A stretch of DNA of 64,000 nt from Mycoplasmopsis glycophila (lineage in GTDB: Bacteria; Bacillota_I; Bacilli_A; Mycoplasmatales; Metamycoplasmataceae): positions 620,001-684,000 of the forward strand of contig NZ_LR215024.1 in NCBI RefSeq assembly GCF_900660605.1. The letters run 5' to 3'. The translations under genes and the position numbers were made by a program. This document shows positions 34,385 to 46,531 of this stretch, piece after piece. The stretch's first letter is position 1. The number at the start of each line of letters is the position of its first letter. The notes under the pieces are model-generated. The model was not told the origin of the DNA. It saw only the letters and a program-made list of their open reading frames with translations, and did no database searches.

Positions 34385-34832
34385 TGGCGTCAAGTCCATT
34401 AAGGTATTAGCAAGAATTTAACTTGCCTTTCACTTAAATTCTAACACATCGCCAGACAAATTTTCAAAAATAAATCATTTTTTTCACGACAAAAATGACT
34501 TTACGAATTTCTCGCAAAATCTTTCCATTCCTAAAAAATTTTCTTTGAATTTGTGGAAACTGTGTTAAGCGCGCACGTGCTCACCCGCACATGCTTTTAA
34601 GCACAAGATAACATTTTGGAAAAAGCATCTAACGATACCCAAAATTAGCAATTTAGTATTTATGTAATAAATACTATTTTTTTATTTTTTGAAAAGTGGT
34701 TTTTCCAACGCTCTTTAAAAAGTGGTCATTTTTTCCAAAATTTTTCCAAAACTTGTTCAAAAATCAAAAATATATACTACGTATATAAGAAAAAGGTTAA
34801 TTTTCCAAAAATCTTCCAACGACAATTTTGAT
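34385..34832. other. non-coding ICE left end
   Basis: No gene. Holds a locally GC-rich hairpin (34562-34604), a plus-strand terminator (34654-34686: TAGTATTTAT-GTA-ATAAATACTA then a T run), and two copies of an AAAAGTGGT...TTTTTCCAA motif (about 34692-34708 and 34718-34738) with further TTTTCCAA boxes, which could be subterminal transposase sites. Confidence 0.55.
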
Positions 34833-36157
34833 TTAAAAAATTTGAAGCAGTCCATTTTCATAATTAAAGTTATTTTTTACAAGTTCAGTCATAGTCTCAA
34901 AACCATAAGAAGCGTTACGTTTATCAAGGTAAATTTTAAAGAAATTACGAATGTAACTTTCTGTATGTGATGTTCTCTCTATACCGTCTAAAATTCCAAA
35001 AATTGCTCGTTTATTATTGTTCAAATAATTCAAAAATTTCTCAAATTGCTTCTTAAAATTTGTCTTAAATTCAAAATTATCAAATCATTTTTTGAGCTTT
35101 AAATACAAATTATCTCAGTCATTTATGCTGTAATCATTAATCGCATTCTTTCAAAATGTTGGACTTTTGATTTGATAAAATTGAGCGTTTAGCTCTTTTA
35201 AATCTTTGTTTTGAATGTATTTTTTGAGAGTAAATGTGTCTTTTACATATTTCAAAACGTGAAATTTATCAAGTATATAATAGTCAAAATTCTTTGCTAA
35301 ATTCTTGATATTATATGCTCCGTCTCCTTTCGCACAAACTTTCATTTTGCTATCATAATATGTATTTTTGATGTAATTTGTAAGCTCGATAAGTTTGTTC
35401 TTTTCGTCATATTTGGTTAATCTTTTGTCTTGTTCAAAGTAAATTTGAACATTATTTAATGCTTCATATTTTCCTGTTTTGCTATTAAAAAGATTAAAGG
35501 TCATCATTCTACACATAAATTTTTTGTTCATTTTCTTGTATTGAATTCTCTTATATGTGTCGTCAATTTCAACAAAAAGAATGTTATTATGTTCAGGTTT
35601 AATCTCAAATTTTTTCAATTTATTGAATGACGATTTTAAACTTTGTTTGATTTTCTCGTCTAAATCTGTTTTAAGTTCAATATTCTTTTTAGTCATTCAG
35701 CTTCAATATAAGAATGTTGATTTAGGTAAAAATTAAATTTTATTTTTTTCAACTCTAATTTTTTAAATTTCATATTATGCAATCAAAAGATTTTAAAAAT
35801 TGTTTTTTTCTTAAGAAGAATTTTATGCTAAAATTCATAAATTGAGCTTTTATATTCTTTTTTATTTAAATAAGTAAAATTTGTTTCACCATTTCTTTTC
35901 AAACTTAATCCTTAAATCATTCAAGCCTTTTTTTTTCCAAGGTCATAGTTTCAAAACACCGACATTTTCGTTTTGAATTCTTTAAATTCTCGGTTTATTA
36001 TTCAAAAATTTAAAGCAGGAATTGATATTTTAGCTAATTCAATTGCTGTTCTTTTTCATTTTAATTTTGTTTCATTGATTTTTAAATCAAATTTGTAATG
36101 TATTTTGAATTTCCAAGGCTTAAAATTGTTTAATCAATTGATAGTGATTTGAACCAA
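34833..36157 (-). pseudogene. DDE transposase of the ICE (Mbov_0401/UPF0236-like), N-terminal part frameshifted
   Basis: The C-terminal 288 codons (ATG 35696 to 34833) are open: FVEIDDTYKRIQ with the first Asp pair, VCAKGDGAYNIKNL and YYILDKFHVLKYVK with the second, and GIERTSHTESYI with the Glu, as in ISLre2/UPF0236 transposases. Upstream homologous-looking sequence (LNNFKPWKFK..., RNGETNFTYLNKK, SIYEF) is spread over three frames with at least two shifts, one at a run of nine A (35929-35937), and a TAG. The presumed start is TTG 36157, so the enzyme is probably inactive. Confidence 0.72.
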
Positions 36158-36171
36158 TTATTAAGCTTACT

Positions 36172-39100
36172 TTATTGTTTTTTTGCGATTAAGTGTCTTA
36201 AAACATCTTCCAAGTTTATTAGTCTTAAATCGCTTATAGTGATGTTTCTTTGGTTGCTAATTTCTTGAACTTTATCTCAAATTGTCTTTGAAATTAGCTC
36301 CTTATCATTTGTATTAAGTAATAATAAATCTGTTTTAATTTCACTTAAATCAAATTGCTTATTGTATTTATGAGAAACATAATTATAAATAGCTATTTTA
36401 AATACTTTGCTATCCGCTTTCCTTTTGATGTTTAAAACTTTGTAAAAGAGTGGAACATCACTTGCTAAATTAATGTTAGAAAGATAAGGTAAAATATCAT
36501 TTAAATTTGTAAGCTCATAATCATAAGCAGAAGCTAAATCGCTTAAAGTTTCTTGGATTTCCTTTTTAATAAACTTTGTGATTTGGTCATTTTCGGTAAG
36601 ACCAGCAAGATTGATTTTGGTGTTTTTTAAACGCATCTCTCACTGGTCTTCTTCAAGATTAATTGCTCTTTTTTCTAAATTTAAGTCAAACACTTTAATT
36701 TTAGGAACAATTTGGATTTCGCTTTCAAATTCACTTTTAGCAGCACCTAAAATCTTAATTTTAAAATCTTTATTTCCAACTTTTTCTCATTCTAAAAATC
36801 AAGAAGCTTTTTGGTAATCTTCTAAACTAACATCTTTTAATCAGTCATAATTTACAATTAAACTGTTTCAATTTTCAGGGTTAGAATTTAATAAAATGTC
36901 TTCAATTTTGGATTGATTTAGCTCAAAGCTAACTTGTTTAGCAAAAATTTCAGGAACATCATTATCAATAAATGAAACAGGAATTGTAATTTCACTTTGC
37001 GTAAGTTCATAACCAAAAATATTAGTATTCGGGTTGTATTTTAAGCTTACATTAATAATCAAATTTCTTCTATCTTGTGAAATTCTCATATCGCTAATAT
37101 TGATTAGCTCTTTATACTTAAAATCGCCGCTATATTCATTAAAGAACTTATTAAAACCATTTTCAGCAATAATATATTTATTCTTGAATGTTTCATAAGA
37201 ATACACCCTTGGAACATTTTTGAAAAATGGTGAAATATATTTAACGTTCTTTTGTGTGTAGTGTTGAATTTTGTAAATGTAGTTAGTAAATAAAACAAAA
37301 TATTGTAAAACCATTTCATAGCTCATTTTTTTAGCTCTTTCGCTTCCTATATTATGTTTAAGCTCTAAATAATTTAAAAATTCATTACCAACAGGAGTTT
37401 CTCAAAAGCTTTGAACTCTTGTTAAACCATTAATAGTTTCAATAAATTTAGTTTTTTGAGCATTAAGATTTTTATCAATTAAAACTAATTTATAGTTATC
37501 AATACTTGAAGAAGCGTGTGCTGTAAAAAGGTAGAGACCACTATCACTAAAATAACTATTTTCGCTTGTGTTCAATGGTAAATCTTTGTATTTTTGACCA
37601 TTTTCAAAGCGTTCATATGAAATTTCGTCGTTATATGATAAGTTGTTTTGATTAAGTTTAAAAACACGATATTGACCATTTTTAGTCTCACCATTAAGAA
37701 TTTGTAATGCTCCGCTTCCTAATACAGAAGCTTCCGCTAAAAATCCTTGAATGATTTGATTACCATTTTTTAGTAAAAGGGTTTTAGTTCCATAAGGTAA
37801 ATGACTTTTTTGTGTATATTCGTCATTAGCTAAAAGTTCTGTATTTGAAGAAACATCAACTCATACAAGCTGCTTTTTAGTTCCAGTATTTTTATCGATT
37901 TCAGGGTCATAAAATTCATTTTTGATTTTTCTGCCTTGCTCGTCTTTTAGTAAATTACCATTAGGATCTTTCTTATATTCTTCAATAAGTTTCTTTTGGT
38001 CAGGGTTTTCTTCTGGGTTTCAAGCATAAAATTTATAATCAATACTTAAAGCGTTGGAGTTGATTAAAAGGTCTATTTTATATTCGTATTCGAGCTTACT
38101 ATCAACATTACCTGAATTCTTTTCGTATTTGAGAATTTTGATTTCATAGCTCTTGATTTTGTTTTCTTCTTCTTTGGAAGAATTATCAATAATCAAGCTT
38201 TCATTTGATAAGATTTCGCTAAAATGTCTATCCAGCACCTCAATTCTTTTGTCGTTAATTAAAAGAATTTCGCTTTCGTCAATTGTTGTAAAATCAACAC
38301 TTGCTGGTGAGTGGTAAAGTCATTTACCACCATAAAAGCTTTTTTCACCTTTTTTAGCTTGCGGTTCTAAAAGCACAGGAACATCATCGACTAATTCAGT
38401 TGTATTTGTTTTAAAATCAACTCATTTATTAGCTTTGATAATTAGTCTATTTTTGATTTCCTTATCAATTGCTCTTACGCTTGGTGAAATTTTCACAGGG
38501 TAATTAGAAGCAATTTTATAAGACTTATTAATTAAAGAGTTGGTTTTATTAGAAAGATAAAGGTCAATTTTATCTTCGTCAATCACTTTATATTCAACGA
38601 AAAAATTGTATTCCATTAGCTTCTTATTAATCTCATTGATTTTTTGATTAAGTAAGCTTTGGTTTTCTAATGAATATAAAGTTCTATCACCAATTCTTTC
38701 ACTTACAATGTTTAATGTTTGTGTGTTTTTCAGTTCATTTTGTGATTTTAAGAAAGCTTTCTCATAGTTAGAAACAATTTGAGAAATTTTAGCATTATCA
38801 TTATTGATAACAACGTAATTTGTTTGTGGAGCATAAATTTCAACATTCAATTTTAAGTTGTCTTCTCATAAGATAAAATTATCTCTTAATTGTCTGTTAT
38901 TATTAATTATCATATTAGGAGCATATGGTAATCAATCTCTTTGGTTTTTGTTTTCATTATCACTTAAAATGAAAGCTTTTACGACTACTTGATAATCTTT
39001 TTCTATTTTGGTTTCATTTATCAAAATATCTTCATTATCAGCAATTTTAGACTTTGCTTTTTCTAATAAAATGTTTTGAATTCCACCGCTATTCAACGAA

Positions 39101-39813
39101 CTTTTACTATATTTTCTATTTTCAAAATGAAGTGGAATAACACTATCATACAGTCCTAAATGGTTAATATGTTTTGCTACTCCATTTTCTCAACCATAAT
39201 AGCTATCGTGATTAATTTTCGGCGAAATGATTGCTTCACTTGATAATAACGCTTCTGCTTGTTTTTTATTTATTTTAACATTCTCAAAAGCAAGTTGTCT
39301 CACTATATATTTATAGTCTTGAAGCACCGTATTCATATACTTTTCAGGATTAGTTTTTTTCCCAATTAAAGCATATGAAAAAGCAGTTCTTTTAATGTCT
39401 AATTTCTTATAGAACATATTCGTGTTTTTAATTTTATTAGCTTCTTCGCTATTAAAATCTATATTTTCGTCATATGTAATTTCAATTCTACGACTGTCTC
39501 TATCAGCAATATTATCTAAAAACCTTACAGTGTTTTCGAAACCAGCATCATAGTAAATACTAATGCTTTTTATATCAAGTGGAATAGCTTTGGTTTCGTA
39601 TTTAGCTAAAAGCAATTCGTCTCTATCAAGCGCAATATTTCGCTTGATTTGAGTGTTTTTAATTAAATCATAAAATTCATTTGGTAAGTTATGAAAGGTC
39701 AAAATGCGAGTGTTTGTTTCATTTGAATTATTGATAGCAGAAGATATTGCTACGCTAGTTGGTATTGTTATTAATGGAGCAAGAGAAATAAAAATGGTAT
39801 CTTTAAGTTTCAT
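36172..39813 (-). CDS. large ICE surface protein, Mbov_0399-like
   Basis: 1213 aa, read across many UGA codons. An N-terminal hydrophobic segment (residues 7-27: IFISLAPLITIPTSVAISSA) acts as signal or anchor with no lipobox Cys. The rest is Lys/Asn/Glu-rich with beta-strand character and no motif I know. It follows the Mbov_0398-like gene in the fixed ICE order, so it is probably an exposed part of the conjugation apparatus. Overlap-free, 4 nt after the upstream stop. Confidence 0.75.
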
Positions 39814-39817
39814 TTAA

Positions 39818-40381
39818 TTATTTCTCCTTTGCTTTTTTAATACGTTCTGCTATATCTTTGTCTGTATCAAATGCGACTTTTTGAAAGTTTTCAAACGTTT
39901 TTAATACTTGCTTATTACTATCGTCTTCTTCTTGTTTATCAGTCATAAGCTTTGTTATTTTCTCATTTCTTAATCGAATGAAATAATCAAGCTCTCTGGT
40001 GTATTCTTCTTTTGGACTATTTAAGTTTAAATTACCACTTAAAGCAAGTAAATTGAGTATAATATCAAGCTTCTTATTGATAGCTTCAAGTTCAATGTTT
40101 TGAAGATTTATTCAATACTTTATATTTGAATGATAAGGACTTAAACTTGCGAAAATGCTCTTTCTAAAAGCATAGAAAATACTTGTTTGAAACTCTTTAA
40201 AAAGTTCTTGTGAATTGTTCTCGGTTAAATATTGAAATAAAATCTTCTGTAATTCACCATTCACGCTCTTTTTTTGAGCTTTTAAATTTTCAATTCACTT
40301 TGTTAATAAAACTTGTTCTGTTTCAGTTAAGTTCGATAACTTAACCGAAAGACTTTTAATACTTTCGTCTTTTTTGCTCAT
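39818..40381 (-). CDS. ICE protein, Mbov_0398-like
   Basis: 187 aa, helical and charged, with no signal or membrane segment (MSKKDESIKSLSVKLSNLTE...). ATG 40381 lies 1 nt after the traE stop. Probably a cytoplasmic partner of the transfer ATPase; the name rests on gene order. Confidence 0.65.
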
Positions 40382-40382
40382 A

Positions 40383-43334
40383 TTAAATATAATCTCCTTT
40401 ACTTTTGAATAATAATTCTTGTTCATAGTCATTGTAATGAAGCTTTACAATATATCTTAAATTAGCTCCAATATTTAAAATACCTTGACCAACACTTGCT
40501 CTTTCTAAAAAGTCTTGTTCTGTTTGAGTTAAAACTTTATTTGTGCTAAATAGCTTTTCGTTAATATCTTCAATCTCACTACTTTTTTGTCTTAAAAAGA
40601 GCGAGTAATCACAGTTAGAAAGTAAAGCATTCGCATTGTCTTTCTCACGGTAAAAATCACTTAAATTTTGTGTGTCCATTACAACAGAAAGTCCATACTT
40701 TCTTGCTGTCTTAATTGTGAAGAATAAGAAATCAAAAAGAATTTGATTTTTGCTTTTTACGAAAAAGTGTGCTTCACCAATAAATAAGCTCATTTGCTTT
40801 TTGTTTTCTCTGTTTTTAGCAATTTTGTCTTGTAAAAAGTTAAGTAAAACAAAAAGAATAATTTGGTCGTTATAACTTTCACCACTTTCGCTTGTGTTGA
40901 TTATGTTGTGTAAGTCAAAGATTGTATATTGACTATTAATATCAAAGTTTGTGTGGTTATTAAATAATGTTGATAATACATTTTGAGTTTCAAAATAAAG
41001 TTTTAATTGATGTGAGAGTAATTTGATTTGTTCTTCAAAATTTGCTTTTTCTCACTTTGTCTCAAAAGTATAATTTTCAAGTTTCTTAATTAAATCACTA
41101 ATTGTTATTCATTTATCGTTAGGAATTTTGCTTAAATCAACATTATCGTCAAAATAACCATTTTCTTTATATAACTGACCAAGTGCTTTTTTAAGGTAGC
41201 TTATTAAACTTTGAGAAATCTCTTCTTTAAAAACTAAACGGAAAAATTTCTCTAAATAGTCAATATGTCGATTAATCTTTGTAAGATTATTTGAATAGTT
41301 GTGTGATTTTTCAGCTTCAAAAACATCTCTTACTTGTAAAACGTTAATTGAAAGTGGTTGTTTTTTGCTTGTAAAATCTAAAATTGTTGCTCCAAGCATT
41401 AGTCCATTTTGCTTATACTCTTGTTGTAAATCTAATACAATTACATCTCTATTATTAGCGATATCATTTAATATCATTTTTTCAGCAAAAGTACTTTTAC
41501 CCGCTCCACTTGTTCCAGTGATAAACATATTAGCATTTGTTCTGTCTTGTGTTTTCTTAAATCTATCAAAGAAAATATATTCACCATTAATACCTTTACC
41601 CACAAATAAATTGTTGTAATCATTAAATGAGTTTTGTAAAAATGCTCACCCTTGAATGATATTTTCAACAAAAACAGTTTTATTGTTGTCTTTGAAAAAG
41701 TTTTTACATAATTTGTTTGATAAAAATGCTTCGTTGATGTTAAAGGTAGGAACATCTAATTTGATTTTGTTGTTGCGAGCAAAAACTTTGATTTCTCTTA
41801 CTTTGCTTTTTAGCTCTTGTAAGCTTTTTGCTTTGATTTCAACATAACAATTGAATGTATATAAGTTTTTACCTTTTTCAACAACATTATCTAAAATTTC
41901 TTGGAGTGTATTAACGTATGTATCATTCATACGATTAATGGTTGCTTTTTTATTAATTTCAATTTCCATTGTCTTTTTGAGAGCATAATTAATTACATCG
42001 TCAGTCTTTTTATCATTCATTTTTTCGAATTTAAAAAAGGTGTTTCCGTAATTTGTTAGAAAAGCATTTAAATACCCATAATTCAAATTAAATGGTAAGC
42101 TTTTTAAAGATAAGAATGTTTGATAATCACCGTCTTTATATTTGATATATTTGTTTTTGATTTCAAACTCTTCTTGATAATAAATTTCATTAAGTGTAAT
42201 TACCTTTTTAGTTTCTTTTGTTTGTGATAAAGCTTTGTTTTTTGCTGCTTTTCTTATCACATCAATTTCAATTTGTAATTCTTTTAGTTTTGTTTTATTA
42301 AATTTGTTTTTAAGAATTTTTCAAAATGAAAGCTTAATGTTAGCTTCTTGGTATAAGATTAAATCTTCGTATTTTGTTATTGCGTTTAAGTTTAAAGCTT
42401 TAAGTCTTTTTCTTTGGAAGAGATTAATTCAAAGACACTTAATGCTTTCTCAAAAGGTAAATTGTGTTTGTGTTTTTTGTTTAACCTTTTGGTTAATAGC
42501 AAGGTTTTCACTTTCTTGTTTAAGAAATTTTTCTAAAATCTCAAAGTTGATTTCATAGTTATTTAAAACGCCAAGCAAATCAATAATTTCTAACTTATTT
42601 AGAACATTATTATTGATACCGATGTTATATAAGTTTCTGGTAAGGTTTGTTGTTTCAGTTTCTAAATTTTGTAAGTCCATTGCTTTTAAAACAACATAGT
42701 AATTTTCTTTTTGAATATTTTCGTTTTCATAATTAATATCTTTTACTAAATTTTCAAAATAATCAATTTGTGTTTTGTTTCAATCATTTTTTGCGTCAAT
42801 TGTTTCTTCTAAATGTTGTAAGTTAATACTTAAATCGTTTTTCTCATTTGTTTTAATGATTTCAAAATCAGTATTGATATTCTCGAAAGCAAAATTAAGT
42901 TCTTCAAGCTTTTTGGTAATATCAATTTCATTTTGTGTTCAAATATCAAAACCTTGAAACTTAACAATCTTTATATATTTATTAAGATTGCTTTCGTATA
43001 AAATTAAAACATTATCATTAATGATATTCTTGTAGGGAATTAATTGATTAAGCTCTTGCTTTTTGTATTTTCTTTTCGAAAAGAGAAAGACAAGCGCTTT
43101 ATACAATCATTTATAGCTTCTTATACCATTAAATGGTATGAAAAAGAAAGTTGAAATAATTATTGAACCAAAAATGAAAGCAAACTTAATTTTAGGTGAA
43201 AAACTTTTTAAGGTTAAGCTTCAAAAAAAGAAAATAAAGCAACTAACTAATAGAAAACAGAAAAATTCTTTAAATGATAAACCGAACTTAACTTCGGTAG
43301 ATATCTTTGTTAAATCTTTATTTGTATGTTTCAT
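40383..43334 (-). CDS. traE: conjugal transfer ATPase TraE/VirB4 (Mbov_0397-like)
   Basis: 983 aa. Two N-terminal hydrophobic stretches (residues 20-70), a long middle part, then an ATPase domain with Walker A GTSGAGKST near 607-615, VIVLDLQQEYK, and the late MSLFIGEAHFF (Walker B type) and MDTQNLSDF segments of VirB4/TraC ATPases. Drives assembly of the mating channel. Many UGA codons read as Trp. Confidence 0.92.
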
Positions 43335-43343
43335 TTATGCTCC

Positions 43344-44692
43344 TTAATTTTTTAAGTTGTCTTTCATTTGGTTAAGTTTGTCGAGTAGTTTGCTTGATGT
43401 TTCTTGTCTTTTTGCGAATTTTTGGTTAGCGTCTTTAAATGGAGTTGAGAAAGTTTGTTTTAAATCTTTAAATAATCTTCTTCCACTTTCTTTATGTAAT
43501 CTTGCGGCCATTCCCATATTTTTATTCATATCTAATGATTGAATATTTTTACTTGCTTCACTAAATTTACTAAATGCTCCTTTAACTCCTTGCGAGACAG
43601 AACCAAAGTTTCGCACTAAATTTGCTCCACCACGCGCGGCCATTCCAACTCCGCTTTTAGCTTTCAATACACCAACACCAGTTTTTTTAGCTATTCCGTA
43701 AGCAAGAGCTCCAGCTCCCATTGTTGCTGCTCCTAATTGTCTAATTTGAGAAATTTGTTGAATTCCTTCGCGTGCTGAAAGATTATCACCAAAGAAAGCA
43801 GTTGTTATAATTCCAGCACCATTGATTGATAAAGTAGCAGCAATTAAAATTATGATTTTCATAAATGTATGTGAAATTGTTCCGCCGTCATTTGTATCTC
43901 AATAAGACAAAGTCCTATTAATGAAAAAGACATAAATTTGTATTACAACAGGGTATAAGATAATGGTCATAAATTTCGAGAAGAACATTGCTCACCATTT
44001 TTTCATTACTTTACCATTATCAATAATAGAATAAGCGTGAATTCAAGGACTTAATATGAACATATAAAGAATTTCAAAACATTTTATGATAACTGAAAGC
44101 AAAGTAAAAGCAAAAAGAATAGTTGGAACAATAACACCAATATAAGAAACCAGAAAAGTGATGTTCCACTTTTAATTAATGTATATGTATCAAAATCGAT
44201 CGAATAACCATTTTCAATTACATTTTCCCAGTAGCTATCGTCTATTTCTTCTGGTTTGATTGCTTTAAATATCTCTTGGTCAATTGCGAGCGTATCACCG
44301 TCATACATTACTAAAATAAGTCATTTTAGACCAAACATAAATAATGCTAATATTCAAACAAAGAAAAGAAAGAATAAGTAATGTTTGAAAGCATTCTTTC
44401 ACATATTAACAAAAGGTTCAGGGTTTTCTTTTTTATAACCCTTAATTGCTTGAAATATTAAAAAGATAAAAAGCAAGATAAAGCTTGTGAAGATAAAGCG
44501 AAGAAAAAGCGGTGGAACAGAAACTCCACCACTTAATAAATTTTCGCTTTTAACACCAAACAATACATAAAAAGGTAGTTCATTAGAAACACCAATAAAT
44601 ATTTCTTGTATTCAATGGAAAAACAAAAGACATAAGCGAACCGGAGTTCAAAATGCTTGAAAAATAAAATAAAATATACCGTCAAAAATCAT
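43344..44692 (-). pseudogene. VirB6/TrbL-like ICE membrane protein (Mbov_0396-like), frameshifted
   Basis: ATG 44692 starts a polytopic protein (FDGIFYFIFQAFWTPVRL..., SVPPLFLRFIFTSFILLFIFLIF). The frame is lost at a run of four T (minus; 44154-44157). Adding one T restores a single 449-aa protein with further membrane segments and a soluble C-terminal tail (GVLKAKSGVGMAARGGANLV). Role: inner channel of the transfer apparatus. A sequencing error, an ON/OFF switch or a real mutation would all look like this. Confidence 0.7.
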
Positions 44693-44700
44693 TTTGTTCC

Positions 44701-45003
44701 TTATGCTAAATTAAATATTATTTGTAATAGTGAAACCCAACAAATTGCTAAAAATAAACATAATAAACCATTTTTTAAGTTCTTTTTCGCTGCTTCAACT
44801 TTGTGTTGGTCCGCATTATCACCTTTTAAACCTACTTGCTTTACAAAATACATAATGATAAAGAATATACCAAGTCCAACAAGCACAATTAAACCAACAG
44901 ATGTAAATAAGATATTAAGCGCACCTTTAAGGTCGCTGCTTTGACCACTTATTATTTCCGCTGCTTTTGTTAGTGTGTTGCTCCCTGCGGCTGAATTATT
45001 CAT
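44701..45003 (-). CDS. pilin-like conjugal transfer protein (Mbov_0395-like)
   Basis: 100 aa with two membrane helices (about 29-52 and 78-97) separated by a short charged loop (KGDNADQHKVEAAKKNLK), the layout of VirB2/TrbC pilins. Small size, position before the VirB6-like gene and start 8 nt after... the upstream lipoprotein support the call. One Trp (CWVSLL) encoded as TGG. Confidence 0.75.
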   Translation of the reverse strand: MNNSAAGSNTLTKAAEIISGQSSDLKGALNILFTSVGLIVLVGLGIFFIIMYFVKQVGLKGDNADQHKVEAAKKNLKNGLLCLFLAICWVSLLQIIFNLA

Positions 45004-45005
45004 TT

Positions 45006-46373
45006 TTATAATTCCTTTCCGTCTTCAAGTCGTCAGTGATAGTCTAATTGAAGACTTTCAATAAATTTTTGTTTAAATTTTCAAAATGAATTATTGTTAG
45101 TATTTTCTTCAAAATTCATTTCTAAATATAGTTTTAATAACTCGTATTTTCGATTGTGATTAGTAATAATCTTTTCTCAAAAAGTCGTTTTTTGATAATC
45201 TGTTTGTTCTAAAATCATTTCAAAGATTTTTGTTAAATTGCTGTTTTCAAGCTTGTATATTCAATTGATAAAATCAAGTGAATTGTAAGTATCTTCAATA
45301 CCGATAGCATTTTTATCAATATCAATGCTAATTAGTTTTTCCTTACTATCTAAATTGAAAACATAACCAAAAAAGTAATTCGGGTCAATCACTTTATAAA
45401 GTTTTTCTCTTCAATTTTCATAGAAATTAGCAAGTTGTTTTTGTTGTTTATGAACTAGGAAAAAGATACCTAAATCTCTCGACATTTCTTTTGCTTTAAT
45501 AACATCTTGTTCTGTATCAAGGTTTGGACTATAAAAGTTAGTTAAAAGCTTGTTTATGATGTGTAAATAATCAAATGTATAGACAATTTCAAAATAAATT
45601 CTTTTAAGGTATAAAACGATTTGATTGTAGCTAATATACTCAAAACTATCAATTTCTGTTTCATTTGATAAAAATAAGAAAGTATGGTTATCTTCTTCTA
45701 AATATAAAAGTTGGTCGTTTAATAAGGAGAGATAAAAAAGGACACTTTGAAAATAAGGAGTATTTTTAGGAAAATCATTTAATGAGACAAAATTAGTTTT
45801 ATAAAAGGAGTTTAAATTTTGAATGTAATTATGAGTGATTTGTTCAAGTAGAATAAAATTGAAAGACTTTAACTTTGCTGGACCAATACAGAAGAACATT
45901 TGACCAAATAATCTTCCTATTTTATCAAACGGTAAATTTCTATCAATCTCTTCGTTTCTTCATACACTTAAAAATTCAGTTGTTTTAACTTTAAATTCTC
46001 ATAGCTTATCTTTTCAAAGCTCAAAGTCAATGTTCGTCTTATCAAAATCAAAATAATCACGAATGCTCTTTGTAAGTTTGAAAGGACTGATAAGTTTTTG
46101 CTGATTAAAATCGTCTAATGTCTTTTGATTATAAAAGTAGTAATCATTATTAGTTTCTTCTTTTTCAAAAGCATTTATAAAGTTAGTGTTATCAAGATAC
46201 TGAATATTATGAAAGGTTGCTACTTTATCGTCTATGTTATTTGTATAAAAATTGATTTTTTGTGTGTTTTTAACGGCTTTATTATTATCTTTCACAAGAT
46301 AATTAGTTGAACAAGAGCTTGAAAGCAAAATAACTGGTAAGAAAGCAATTGACTTTAAGTATTTTCATTTCAT
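45006..46373 (-). CDS. ICE lipoprotein (CDS14-like position)
   Basis: 455 aa. Signal peptide MKWKYLKSIAFLPVILLSSSC with a lipobox ending at Cys21. The body is Asn/Phe/Tyr-rich with no recognised domain. ATG 46373 shares a base with the stop of the upstream RHH gene (TAATG), so the two are translationally coupled. Surface lipoproteins at this place are thought to act in cell contact during ICE transfer (known for related elements). Confidence 0.8.
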
Positions 46374-46531
46374 TATTTTTTCGAAATGAATTTAATAATT
46401 GCTTGATTAATGATTTCAGAACGAGAGTAAATATCTGCTTTATCAAAGATATATTTAGATATTTCGTCTCTAATTTTAGGACTTGTTGAAAAAGTAATTA
46501 TTACCTTATTATTTTTTCTTTTAATAATGAT
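46373..46531 (-). CDS. ribbon-helix-helix regulator with non-AUG start
   Basis: 50-52 aa. KVIITFSTSPKIRDEISKYI followed by RSEIINQAIIKFISKK is a typical Arc/CopG fold: one beta strand, a helix, then the RSE.I..AI helix. There is no ATG, GTG or TTG in frame. A strong AGGGGG site lies 5 nt before ATC-ATT-ATT (46531-46523), so ATT or ATC must start it. It probably controls the lipoprotein gene or the ICE itself. Too short and unusual for standard gene finders. Confidence 0.7.
   Translation of the reverse strand: MIIKRKNNKVIITFSTSPKIRDEISKYIFDKADIYSRSEIINQAIIKFISKK

Noticed and set aside
43344-43862. A separate gene for a 172-aa protein starting MKIIILIAATL
   Set aside because: The frame continues upstream without a ribosome site and joins the Mbov_0396-like gene once one T is restored.
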